From: Aspidapion aeneum
Lineage: Eukaryota; Arthropoda; Insecta; Coleoptera; Brentidae
Assembly: GCA_963576565.1 (NCBI GenBank)
Contig: OY755038.1
Location: 140,608,206 to 140,672,205 of the forward strand
Reading direction: 5' to 3'
Length of the DNA stretch: 64,000 nucleotides
Shown in pieces: positions 32,942-44,372 of the stretch. The stretch's first letter is position 1; the number at the start of each line of letters is the position of its first letter. The notes under the pieces were generated by a model. That model did no database searches and was not told the DNA's origin. It saw only the letters and a list, made by a program, of their open reading frames with translations. A program made the position numbers and the translations under genes.

Positions 32942-34137
32942 ATGGTGATCCTAATTTTTTCGATAAAAAAAGTTGCTCCGATTTCAACAATTTTTATATA
33001 TCTTTGCGTTTCAGATGATTTTGAAACTTTTTTGTTGCGCTGTCTGTCTGTATGTCTGTCTGTAACGACCAACGCCCATAACTCAAAAACCGCTTGCCCG
33101 ATTTTAATCAAATTTGGTACCTAGGCTGGGTCTCGGGTCGGGATGGTACTAATAAAAGGGTGGGGTTAGATTTCAAAAATTAGAGTTTATGTGAAAATAT
33201 GGCGTGTGTGATATCAAACGAAGGTAATTGAGTCTGAAGTTAAACAAAATAAATTTTAGTTTAAAAAAAGGGTGGGGGTAGGTTTTAAAAAATAGAGTTT
33301 AAGTGAAAATATGTCGTGTGTGATATCAAACGAAAGGTAAGTGAGTCTGGAGTTAAACAAAATACATTTTAGTTTAAAAAAAAGGGTGGGGGTAGATTTC
33401 AAAAATTAGAGTTTAACTTAAAACATGGTTTGTGTGGTATCAAACGAGAGGTAATTGAGCCTGGAGTTGAATAAAATTTATTTCAGATTTTAGTTATATT
33501 AGCTCTAGTGATGTAAATGGAAATATTTCTATTAAAAATATTTCCATGGAAATGGAAATATTAAAAATTTCCGAAGGTGTCTCGGATATATTGGGAATAT
33601 TGGAAATATTGAAAAAATATTATCTTTCATATTTTGTAACCTTAGAGAGCGTTCTTAAATTACGCAACGCATTTTGAAGAAAAAACACATTAAAATAACA
33701 TTGAGTGTAAGCAAGGCCAAAACCCCCCTCCCGAGCGTTACGTAACTTAAGGATAGGCCTTTATAAGCATTAAACTTACTATATAAATTTTATCTCTGAT
33801 GCTATTAAAGATTTTGAGGAAGTAGACTGGCAAGACGATGTTATTGAGTGTGATGCTGATGACAGTGATGAATATATGCCTCTTTCTCAACAAGTGAATA
33901 GTGTAGTGTGTTAAGAATAAGATTTTCGTTGTACAAATTTAACCTTATTTCTGTATATTTGTTTGAAGAATAACTCCTAATTTGTGTTCATGTATAAGCC
34001 TTCTGCGTTTTCAGGTGTTTTCTTAGGATTTTAGAAATATTTCAGGAAATTTTTCCGGAAATATTTCCGAAAATATATTTCTGGAAAACACTAATTAGCT
34101 CACACGAACACTAAAACTATCGTACCTAATGTGAGCT
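32942..34137. repeat. Non-coding repeat block with 112-bp tandem units
   Basis: Begins with an insect-style repeat sequence with (CTGT)n-like GTCTGTCTGTATGTCTGTCT near 33040. It then has three tandem units of about 112 bp at 33158-33270, 33271-33382 and 33383-33484, each with GGGTGGGGGTAGATTTCAAA and a TATCAAACGAAAGG segment. GGAAATATTTCC-rich sequence occurs at 33520-33620 and again, inverted, at 34030-34090. The block is bracketed by inverted AGCTCACAC motifs. Confidence 0.65.
33783..33914 (+). pseudogene. Fragment of an acidic coding segment, 43 codons
   Basis: An open stretch with no ATG: ISDAIKDFEEVDWQDDVIEC, continuing acidic to a TAA at 33912-33914. Coding-like composition in an AT-rich noncoding block suggests the last exon of a transposase or host gene. 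It sits between the two inverted GGAAATATTTCC-rich segments, so a non-autonomous DNA transposon keeping a transposase tail is possible. No family recognised. Confidence 0.3.
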
Positions 34138-35261
34138 TAGGGACCCATATATCGGCAGAGTATTTTTTTATACTGATTGTTAATAATTAAAAAAATATCT
34201 GTTTAGGCTTCAGCGAACGGACACTCAGTTTTTTTCTTAGGAGAGCTGAGTCGTAGGTTTCTTATCACTGAGTAGAAGTACCTGTATATATATTAAATGT
34301 TTTTGGATGCCACTTATTTTTATTCATGTGTAAAATGAGAAACACAAATTAAATACCTTAAATAGTGAATTATTATTAAAGGCACATTATTACAAATTAA
34401 TAAAGAAGAGATTTTTTTTGACGAAAGTAAAAGACCAGTTTAAAGTAGAAAACAACAATAGATTTATTAAAAAATCTTCATGGAAATTTATAACAAAAAA
34501 AATAAAGGAAAAAAGAATAAGACCTCTTGAAGGTAATTCATACCTAATAAAAAAGGATACCTAATTAAAAAAAAAAAAGGAAAACGTTCCAAAAAATACC
34601 AAATTATTAATGTAGAGGATTATTACCCTTTGGCAATCACACTACATATTTACCTGGGTGTTATGGCCATAATATACCAGGGCGGTTATAGTTTTAAGCA
34701 AGTTGCCATCAAGTGTACATCATGGTAAAATTAAAATTTTAGAATAAAATTTTATTTTCTTTATCCTTAAGAATTTATGTTTATGTTTTATTATTTTAGT
34801 AGGTTTAGAGTACCAATTAATTTATTTTAATATAAACTTATATTTTTATAATGGACATTATACGATGAATTTTCTCAAAATAAAAGGAAATATCTTGCCT
34901 GATATTCATGGAAATGGAAACTATGGACTGCCTGCGACTATGGAAACCATGGGCTGCCTGAGACAATGGAGTGCCTGAGAACATGGAAATGATGGACTGT
35001 CTGAGACATTGTTCTGGTTAGGAAATAATTTGCAAATTCCTGATGGATTTTTTGTAACCAAAAACAGGATGAAAACTGTAGCGGGATAATCACGCGGTCT
35101 TCCCAAGGAACCTGTTTTTAACATTTTAACAAAAAAACTAGCATGAGCATTTTGTCCACATCGTGGAAATAGCAAAAAAATGACTTACCTCAATAAGGTA
35201 AACTCTCCACACATTCACAGACCCTGCACAGCAAATCAGTAGTTGGGGGCTCACTAAGAAC
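34138..35261. other. Intergenic, with one minisatellite
   Basis: No gene seen. A short tandem repeat at 34913-35010 has a unit of about 26 bp close to ATGGAAACTATGGACTGCCT (four diverged copies). Confidence 0.5.
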
Positions 35262-35480
35262 GTGGTTTTACTGGTGGATTTTGTCAAAACCTCCATTGGA
35301 GAAGAAATCGAGGGTCACTTGACCACGTCATTCAGCGTGACTCTGCTAGACGCTAAAAGGCAAATCGCAATCTTACCAGAGAATAGAATATTCTCCGACC
35401 CAAATATCAAGTGGGGCAATTCACAATTGATGTACACTGCCAGTGCAAGCAAAAAATTTGAGCGTTTCTTTACGAGCTAA
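35262..35480 (+). CDS. Possible exon fragment, 72 codons
   Basis: MVLLVDFVKTSIGEEIEGHL, continuing to a TAA at 35478-35480. Its base composition is more coding-like than its surroundings, but no family is recognised. Its 3' third lies inside the long palindrome (from 35382) and recurs near 60900-60989, where the stop codon has become CTG. If the palindrome end here is part of an LTR, this ORF is by chance. Confidence 0.25.
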   Translation: MVLLVDFVKTSIGEEIEGHLTTSFSVTLLDAKRQIAILPENRIFSDPNIKWGNSQLMYTASASKKFERFFTS

Positions 35481-36390
35481 CCATGCTTATATGTACATAG
35501 CGTTTTATTGTTCCATAAAATAAAAATGCTACACTACCCCTCCTCTGGAAAGAAAAAAGTTGCAAGCCACTTTTTTCATAAAGGCCAACAATCATCATCA
35601 AGATGATAAAAAAAATTAAATTCTTATAACAAATGAGTAATCTATTGCTTTAAATTGTGTCTTGATATCTGCGTGTATCAAACGTCCAAAATGGAGACTA
35701 AATAGGTAAGTCAAATCAGGTAGGGGTCAAATCTGGTAGGATTCAATATTGATAATGTCTACACAAACGCAATAGAAACATAACTAAAATCTACAATCAC
35801 TAAAACTAATGACGACAACTATTCAAGTTGTGAACAACATTGTTCTAGTTTAGGAAAGTCGACCAATCGAAATATTTACAATTATTACTGAACTAATTAC
35901 AATAGTTCTCATTACAACTAACCTAACCTAGCTGATATTGAAGATGTTTCAAACCTTCAGATGTTAGGCGGTTTGAAAGATTGAAGTTGCGAAAATCTAG
36001 ATAAGTGACTAGATAGTCCTCGTTCATCAATCCCATCTTACAACAACAAAACTAAAACTAATCTTAAAAATAATCACAAGCCATGGGTTGAATTTCAATA
36101 TCTCAAGAAAGAGGCTAATAAAAACCTTTATCAAAATCATCAGTTAAATACTAAACTGTTATGGGATACAAATTTGATGTGGAGCGCCCCCAACATCAAA
36201 GAAAAATAAAATTATATACACAAGGTAAAACATATTTTATTATATATTCAAGGTATATGTTTAAGGTAAATAGTTATGAAAATGAAGGTAATCAACCTCC
36301 AAGGTAAAATACACATATGTACTAGATAATCAAAGGTAAGGTACAAAAATATAATAAGATAAGATAAAGTAAGGTAGAAAGTAAGTAAAA

Positions 36391-37200
36391 TTAATCAACT
36401 GGCAGCACATCCAATCCACGGTATAGCTTCAAATCTTTAATATGCCAACGATCAGTCTTTTTACCGTTCACATCTTTTAATACATAAGCCGTAGGAGACA
36501 AGTTTTTACAAACTTCTGCTAAGATATATTTAGGTGCTAACTTAGCAGCAAACTTATTTACAGCACTAGACAGAATTCGATTTCGACGCCATACCTTATC
36601 ACCAATATTAAAGGAAATTTCACGCCTTCGAAGATTATAACTTCGAGAGTTAGGTTGATAAGCAGCATGTAAGCGTTCACGAACTTCTCTAAAGATATCT
36701 CTAAATTCATTAAATGATTCAGCATAAGTGTTACGATCACTAGGACAGATTCCAACTGATTGATCTTCAAGAACAGATCCATAATAATTACCACAAAGAG
36801 GAATATGACGACCCAAATTAAGATATGCTGGAGGTAAACCAGTAATTTCATGTTTAGAAGTGTTAATCGCTTGACGAATTTGAGGTAGGTAAATATCCCA
36901 GTTATCATGAGCGTCAACATAACATCTAATAGCAGTACCAATAGTCTGATTATTTCTCTCAACTGGATTATATTATGGCGAATATAAGTTGGTGTATCAA
37001 ATTTTCTGAACTTGATATTTATCACCTAATTCCTTGAATTGAGGACTAGCAAAATTAGTCCCATTATCGCATATAATAAATTGGGGTACTCCGTGTATTA
37101 GAAATACATCATTTTCTATCATAGTAACTAAATTTTTAGCCTTAGCGGATCTTAAAGGGAATAGAAGAGTATAATTAGAAAACCAGTCTGAGACTACCAA
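36391..37200 (-). pseudogene. Integrase core and C-terminal part, element C left copy
   Basis: Frame 37200-36997 carries VVSDWFSNYTLLFPL and the second catalytic Asp in FIICDNGTNFAS. A stop in the region of 36965-36975 and frame changes follow. Frame 36816-36391 has the C-terminal domain (FNIGDKVWRRNRILS) ending WHIKDLKLYRGLDVLP. The integrase Glu region (ERNNQTIGTAIRC) lies between, in the frame near 36960-36920. Here KVWRRNR is in frame, whereas the right-arm copy has a frameshift at the same point. Confidence 0.8.
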
Positions 37201-37219
37201 AAGCCATTTATGTGACTTT

Positions 37220-37667
37220 TTAGAACATGGTAGTGGACCAATGAGATCTACTGCAATAATCTGTAAAAGGATACTCAGCTTTCTTTTCTCTTCCCATTAA
37301 ACCTAATGGTGCTGAATTAGAATGTTTCTGTGCACCAAAGACTAAATATTTTCTAATAAAGCGCATGATATCATATCTCATAGTACTGTTGAACTCTAGC
37401 CAAGGTTTTATAAAAACCAAAATGAGAACTGGTAGGTGGATCATAACATGGTGAAATAACTTTATTACGTTGAGGTTTTGGTACTAAAATTTTCCAATCT
37501 TTGATTTGTGGTAACTGTGAAGGTACAAACTTACAAACTTGGTAGTTTTCAACCTTCCATTGTGGGTAATTATCACGTGAATTTAAAATATTTTCTCGCG
37601 TAGAAACATACCAATTGTCAAGAGAGTTTTGATCAAAATCAAGAATAGAAATCTGGGAAACTTGCAT
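37220..37667 (-). pseudogene. Integrase zinc-domain region, element C left copy
   Basis: Frame 37667-37371 holds the tether after RNase H (YPQWKVENYQVCKFVP), then PTSSHFGFYKTLARVQQYY, the histidine half of the zinc domain. A frame change leads to MRFIRKYLVFGAQKHSNSAP, where both Cys of the expected pair are lost (Tyr and Phe in their places). The first catalytic Asp region (VDLIGPLP) follows in another frame near 37250-37230. Confidence 0.75.
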
Positions 37668-37823
37668 CGGTATTGAAAACTCATCATTATCTGAGAGAAT
37701 AAGATCAGTAGAAATATTTTTGGAATCTTCTGAAATAGGAATACGACTTAAAGCATCACGAACAACATTATGAATTCCCTTACGGTGAACTAAATCAAAA
37801 GTAAATTGTCTTAATCTAATAGA

Positions 37824-38161
37824 CTACCTTGCTAACTTGCCAGTTGGGTTCTTTAGATTATTCAGCCATAAGAGCGAGTAATGGTCAGTAATAACCGTAA
37901 ACTTTGTTCCATCAACATAGGGACGAAAACGTTCTAAATAAAAAATTAAACTTAGAAGTTCTCTTTCCGCAACACTGTAATTTCTTTCGGTCCTAGACAG
38001 ACCACGTGAACAATAAGCTATAACTTTCTCAGTTCCATCTAAAACTTGTGTCAACACGCCACCTAAACCTCTGTCAGAAGCATCCGACTGAATAGTAAAA
38101 GGTTTCTCATAATCAGGTTGCGAAAGTATGGGAGCAGATACTAAGAATTATTTTATTTTCT
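37824..38161 (-). pseudogene. RNase H domain, element C left copy
   Basis: QSDASDRGLGGVL near 38085, AERELLSLIFYLERFRPYVD near 37940 and VITDHYSLLWLNNL near 37870 give the three acidic positions. It ends at a TAG near 37826; the following frame (FTFDLVHRKGIHNVV) continues the tether. Matches 58240-58534 with one residue change in 77. Confidence 0.85.
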
Positions 38162-38241
38162 TAAAAGCTGTTTCTGCCTCAGCAGTCCATTCTATGGGTT
38201 GTTTCTTACGTTTCGTACCCTTTAGAAGATCATTTATTAAC

Positions 38242-39265
38242 TTGCAAGTTAAACGATTTTTAGTTTGCCTGTTTTGATACTCAGCATATTAAAATGGTTT
38301 TAGGTTAATTTACAGATTTATTTGGAACAAATTCTACGAAAAATACAAAAAAATAACTAATTTTTCTTTAATAATACAAATGTTTAAACTGATTGCCATT
38401 ATGTGTAAGACATTGTTGGTATTTTTGAGTAATTTTTGTTAACGCATTTTGCATAAAAATATTTCTGCCGTTTAAATGGGATTTTGTTGCTTGAATAAAG
38501 CAGTCAAACAAACATATCACATTTTCCAAAATCTGGATATGGTCGATTTCTAGCCATTTTAGAGTAATTGTAAGCCATTCACAAAAATAATAAGTAAAAT
38601 GACAATCTCAATTCCACGCTTTTGTTTTGTAAATTTTCAAAAATCAAACAATTAGTATGATATTATTTTTGTAACTTTTTCACGTTTTTTACTTTATTTA
38701 TAAATCTTTTAATTAACTTTTCAAAACAGATAAACTAAAAATCGTTCAACTAGTGTGTCTTGCAATTTTTAATTTATAATTACGTTGGAAATTTTCAGGT
38801 TCGGACTATAAATTTATTTTTAAATATTAAATAGTTTTTTTAACCTTAAGGCAAAAAAATATTAAAGTTTTATCATTTTAAGATAATAATAGCATGAAAT
38901 CAATCAAAATACTAATAAAAAAAATCCAGGTCCGTATTTAATTTCTTTATGATAAATACCATATCTCAAAAACTAAACAATATTTTTAAAAATTGACAAC
39001 GTCATTATTTTGCTCTAAAAAAGTTGCCATAGAAAGGTTTTTACAGAATAAAAATATCTTGCGAGATACAAGGAATTAATAAAAATGCAATATTTTCAAA
39101 ATCTCCATGTATTAGCGAAACCACGAGGTATAGCAAAAATCTGATTACACCATTTTTAAGGGCTCCAAAAAAGAACACGGTAAGGTGCAATCAGAAAATC
39201 TATATCTTTAATAATGACCGAGTTTCCCTATTAATCCCATCGAAAATGGGACACGCTGTACTGCA
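38242..39265. repeat. Half of foldback G, left arm
   Basis: Reverse complement of 54295-55316, ending with CGAAAATGGGACACGCTGTA near 39240-39260. The other half present in the right arm (55317-55776) is missing here because of the deletion at 38237/38242. Confidence 0.8.
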
Positions 39266-39280
39266 TAAAACAGATACCGG

Positions 39281-41107
39281 GTGGGCCAAAAAAAAACCGG
39301 ACAATTTTTTTTTCATTATAGCTTTTGAACTATACAATCGATTTTAATGGGACAAACTGCACTTGATAGAGAATTAATCAGAGTTTTGACTAAATATATT
39401 TTTTTGTCCGATGTCTCAAAATCCAAGATGGCGGATGACGAAATTAAAATGTACCTTTCAAAGATGCTCGTTTATTTTTGTGTTGTGAACATGTTTTAAT
39501 AATATTTTTAAATTAGTTAAAAGGCTGCATTCTTGCCACGCACAGTAAGGTATGAACTAGCAAACTCGGTTCAGTGGTTCTAAAAAAATATATTTTTGTT
39601 TCAACCATTGTTTTGCATATTATGCGATTGCCTTGCCAATCATGTAAGCATTTATTTCCTTATAAATTCATTACTACTAAACCGATTTTGATGAAGTAAA
39701 AATCATCCTGTTGAGAATTGATTGGTTTTTAAAGGTCATGATCAAAATTTATCGCCATCTTAAAATTTAAGATGGCGGACAGAATCATACTTGATTCTTC
39801 AAAATGGCGTGTTTATTCTTATTTTCCGAAAATATTTTAGTTTTTTTTTTAAATTTATGGAAAACCACTACTTTTCCCTCGCACAACGATATACAAATTA
39901 GTAAAATCGGTGTGGTGGTTCTCAAAAAATCTATTTTTGTTTCAACCATTGTTTTACAGATTCTACGATTGCATTGCCAATCCTTCTGCATTCATTTCCT
40001 TATAAATTCGTTATTACTAAACCAATTTTAGCGAAATAAAAAAAATCGTGGTAAGAATGGAGTGCTCTTTAAAGATTCTTATCGAAATTTTCCGCCATCT
40101 TGGAAATTAAGATGTCGACCAGAATCATACTTGATTCTTCAAAATGGCGTGTTAATTCTTATTTTGCGAAAATGTTTTAGTTTTTTTTTATTTATAGAAT
40201 AACACTACTTTCATCCCGCATAAAAGGGTACAAATTAATAAAATCGGTGTAGCGGTTCTCACAAAATCGGATTATTTTAACCATTGTTTTACAAATTATA
40301 CGATTGCATGTGAAATAAAAAGCATCATGCTGCAAACTTTAAAAATCGTGCGCCATGATGTTATTTATTTCACTAAAATCGGTTTAGTAATAATGAATTT
40401 ATAAAGAACTGAATGCAGACAGGATTGGTCATGCAATCGTATAATTTGTAAAACAATGGTTAAAACAAAATCAGATTTTGTGAGAACCACTTAACCGATT
40501 TTATTACTTTGTACCTTGTTAAGCGGGAGAAAAGCAGTGCTTTTCTATAGATTAAAAAAAACTTAAATATTTTTTAGAAAATAAGAATAAACACGCCATT
40601 TTGAAGAATCAAGTATGATTCTGCCCGCCATCTTAAATTTTAAGATGGCGGTAAATTTTGTTCATGATCTCTAAAAAGCAATCAATTCTCACCAGGATGT
40701 TTTTTATTTCTTCAAAATCGGTTTAGTAGTAATGAATTTATAAGGAAATAAATGCATACATGATTGGCAAGGCAATCGTATAATGTGCAAAACAATGGTA
40801 GAAACAAAAATATTTTTTTTAGAACCATTGAACCGATTTTGCTGATTGGTACCTTGTTGTGCGTGCCAAGATGCAGGTTTGTTACTGATTTAAATAAATA
40901 ATTAAAACATGTTCGCAACACAAGAATAAACGAATATCTTTGAAGGGTACAATTTAATTTCGTCCGCCATCTTGGATTTTCAGATCGCGGACAAAAAAAT
41001 ATATTTAGTCAAAACTCTGATTAATTCTCTGTCAAGTGTCCCATTAAAATCGATGGTATAGTTCAAAAGTTATATTGAAAAAAATTTGACCGGTTTTTTT
41101 TGGCCTA
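39281..41107. repeat. Foldback F, left-arm copy
   Basis: A 1.8-kb imperfect hairpin centred near 40340. Ends GGGCCAAAAAAAAACCGGAC and, inverted, GACCGGTTTTTTTTGGCC. Each half repeats a composite of CCATTGTTTTACA, TATACGATTGC, AAACCGATTTT, AAGATGGCGG and TTGATTCTTCAAAATGGCGT blocks. No coding capacity. Small open frames in it are repeat by-products. Confidence 0.85.
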
Positions 41108-41110
41108 CTC

Positions 41111-43468
41111 TGTAACGGGCGAGCGGTCATTATGTATATTTATTTAATTATTTATTTAAGGCAACTACTTTATTTAGGTTGTATGTGAATATTTTGTGAC
41201 ATAGTAATACCCACTAGAAACAGAGATAGAGTGGAACACAACACCAAGATGACACATGCGAGTCTTTCCTGGTGCGCTTCATCTGAAACAATGTAGATCT
41301 CTGGAAAAACAAAGTAGTTCTCGGGGCTGAATCCATGTTGGCGTTCTACAGTCTTGTTAGTACATGAGTAAGCTTACTTACCAATTCAAATCTTAAACCT
41401 CTAGACAACTGCTACTCGATTGGATGATATTTCTTTTTCACTATATTTCACTGTTTTGTTTTGATATGTATCTGATATGAACTGCCCATCAAAGTTATTT
41501 AGATCAGGCCAATCTGAGATTAACTAAACTTCTTGATTTGATCTGAATTAGCTTTTTACCAATTTTTAGCTATGATACACTAGTATACTCAGCTTGCTCT
41601 AACATTAAATAATCGATAGGTTGTTTATCAGATTTGTAGTTTTATTTTTAATTTTGTTGTTAAATAAAAAGGCCTTGTTTCTGGACTAGGCAAGTGTATA
41701 TTTTAAAATAAAAAGATGAAAATATGAAAATATGACAAATTAAAAAACAATTTAAGAAAAATGTGACAAAATTAATTATTTGACAAAATTAAACAAACAA
41801 AGCTAAATCATGTTTTATTTTAGGCAATTCTATTTCCACCCTCTTCCCAAGTTTTTTAGACTTTAAATAAAAATCCCAAGTATAGGCAAAAAATTGATAA
41901 ATTAATAAAAAAACCAACATTACCCATCTCTTAGTCAACTAATCTAAAACCCATTTTGATCCCAAAATAGTTTCCCACAAATCAAAAGTAAATACACAGA
42001 ATTGTCTAAAATTATCCAAGTTTGTCAAATAAAGAAAGGGTTGAGGCAGTGTAATAATTGATACTTGACATTACTTACAAAAGTTAAAGTTTGAAAACAC
42101 GGCGCACGTGCTGATATTTTAAAACCCGACTGACTTTTCAAAACTCTAAGACGGAACTAACTTTTAACTTTACAACTTGAAAAAAAAACTGCTCTCAGAT
42201 TATCCCTTCTTATTTGACATATTTGGGTAGGCGTCCCTAAATTGGAAAAAAAACCTATACATATACATATTATTCCTAAAATTTTGTGTTTAAAAACAGA
42301 GACAAGAAATAAAGTCAGTGACACAAAAAAAGAACAAAACATCAAATTTTCCCTGACTTAATTTAAGTAAAGATGGCCTACTCTTAAAGACGTCCCACGG
42401 GAACACCCACAAATAAGAAAATTCAGTTAAAGCTCAAAGTCACCCTAGATTACCTAATTTCGGAAAACAAAGAAAGCTACTCCAAAAGTTACCTAAACTG
42501 ATCTAAAAAATGAAATGAACATCCTAGTAATGTCCAGTTTAAAATTTAATAATTATTTATCAAAATTGACCAATTAAAAAAAAATCACTTTGCCTTTAAA
42601 GAAAGTGCCTACGATCTTTTGCTTTTAAAATCGAAACCGGGTTGGCATATAGCCTAAGTTGAGAAAATCCGGTGAAAAACTCAACTGCTATTTTCCAGAA
42701 AATTTCCAATTTTCTCTTAAAAAATATGACAAATCAAATCTTATATTTACATAGCCTTTAGTAATTGTTTGATTTTTCTACATTTAGTAATTACTAATTA
42801 ACCACGTTGAAGTATTTTATGAACCACTGGTCAAAACAATACGTGACCTTTGAAACTTGCAATACTACGATATCCAAACGAAATCAATATGATCAAAATT
42901 AAGTAACACGGAAAATCAGTGAAAACTGGATCTATTTACCTGAAAATCAAATAAGGAAGCAAAGTCCATCAAATCTAAAAAATAACTCAATTTTGTCGTT
43001 TTTGATATCGCTATAATCAACTTTAAAAGTTCTGTTCATATCTATGATGACAAGAAAATTCGCAACATAAAGAAAAGCTACTATGAAAAGTTGGTTTTAA
43101 TTTAGGGAAATATAAAATAATTCTCGGTCTATATATATCTGTCACTAAATCCAAAAACATTAAGAAAACAATAAATCAATAGACAAGAGCCGTGGTCTGG
43201 GTCCAAAAGCCACTTAGAATTTTTAAAGCTTAAGAGTGTGCTTAAAGTGTGACATTTATTGACGATATATTTTCCTAAAATCACAAATATTATGTCAAAT
43301 TAAAAAAGCTCTCTCTTGTCTGGTTTTTAAGAGTGTAAAATATACGAACCACATGTTGTTCTGCTATGGGAAAAAACTCTAGTCGATATTGTATTATATT
43401 TAAAGAAATAGACCTTAACAAAAACATCTGAGAAATATTCAAAATAAAATATGGGAAATTCTGTTACA
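41111..43468. mobile_element. Solo LTR, 2.36 kb, only in the left arm
   Basis: Starts TGTAACGGGCGAGCGG and ends AAATTCTGTTACA, flanked by ACTC at 41107-41110 and 43469-43472. The right arm carries the uninterrupted site (ACCGAGTGGGCC at 48595-48606), which proves insertion. The first 70 bases resemble the element A LTR start (TTTAAGGCAA, TTATTTAGG), suggesting a related Gypsy family. No internal genes are recognised; about 41200-43400 holds only AT-rich sequence. Confidence 0.85.
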
Positions 43469-43472
43469 ACTC

Positions 43473-44372
43473 GGTATTTTATTAATGAGCAATAAATATA
43501 TGTTTTATAACATAAAAAGAAAAAACACTTAACCACGACTTTACGACCAAATCTGAAATATACGCGTATTCTTTTAAACAAACATGTTTAGAAAGCTAAT
43601 ATATGTCATAGGAACACAATATCTCGTTTTTGCAAAAAATGTTGAATACGTGGTTTTTCCTTATGACGGCAATATAGCAGGCTATATACTTTGTGATTGT
43701 ATTTTCGTAGATTAAATTTGTAAAATAAAGCTGCAAAAAGGGAATCTTCTTTTATATAGCATAGGAAACACCTAAAGCGAAATTTTCATTTGATGATCGC
43801 TGGTTTTCCGGCTCCTTAATAAAAGATTGCGGCTGCAAAAAGTTAAGAAAAAACTTAATTCCCTATTTTAGGAGAAATGAAATTTATTTTGATGGATTTA
43901 ATTTAGAAAATGGGGATCCGAAAATCCGAACCGAATAAAAATTTAGCTTTAGCTGTTATAATAATATACGCTTTTTGCAGGTTCTTCTTCAAATTCCCGA
44001 TAAATTTACTCAAGTATCTTCTTAACCTATAATTTTTTGGAAAACAGCAATAGGGCTGTCTAACAAAACATATGATCAAATCCAAGATGTCTTCCATAGG
44101 ACAAACAAACCGATTTCCCATAAGCCGTAATGTTAACAAAATCGTAAATTTTACAAAAACGATAAGAGCTTTAGTCTCAAAAATTAATCAGTTTTAAGAA
44201 CAGATCCTTTGTGCATATGGGATAAATGCGTTTTTCTTAAAAATATTAAACTAAAGCGAGAAAATTTGAAATAAAAGGGACCATGTTTTCTTCAAAAAAG
44301 TAGGTTATGTTCTTGTTTATTTTGTTTTTTTTTAACTTTTTTTCTAGTTTTTTTACTTATTTTGAATTATTA
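43473..44372. repeat. Inner left arm of the palindrome
   Basis: 43473-44069 pairs with 48010-48597 at high identity. 44070-44372 pairs with 46276-46608 but is visibly more diverged. No genes. Confidence 0.75.

Larger units (their letters stand above)
35382..38237 (-). mobile_element. Gypsy element C, left-arm copy (3' part)
   Basis: Reverse-complement copy of 58121-60989: RNase H, integrase and 3' untranslated region. Truncated at 38237, where the rest of pol and gag is deleted and joined to foldback sequence. A TGTAGC start next to a CAGAGGAGGGGTAG-type purine tract (reverse of 35525-35550) may mark the LTR start. Confidence 0.85.
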
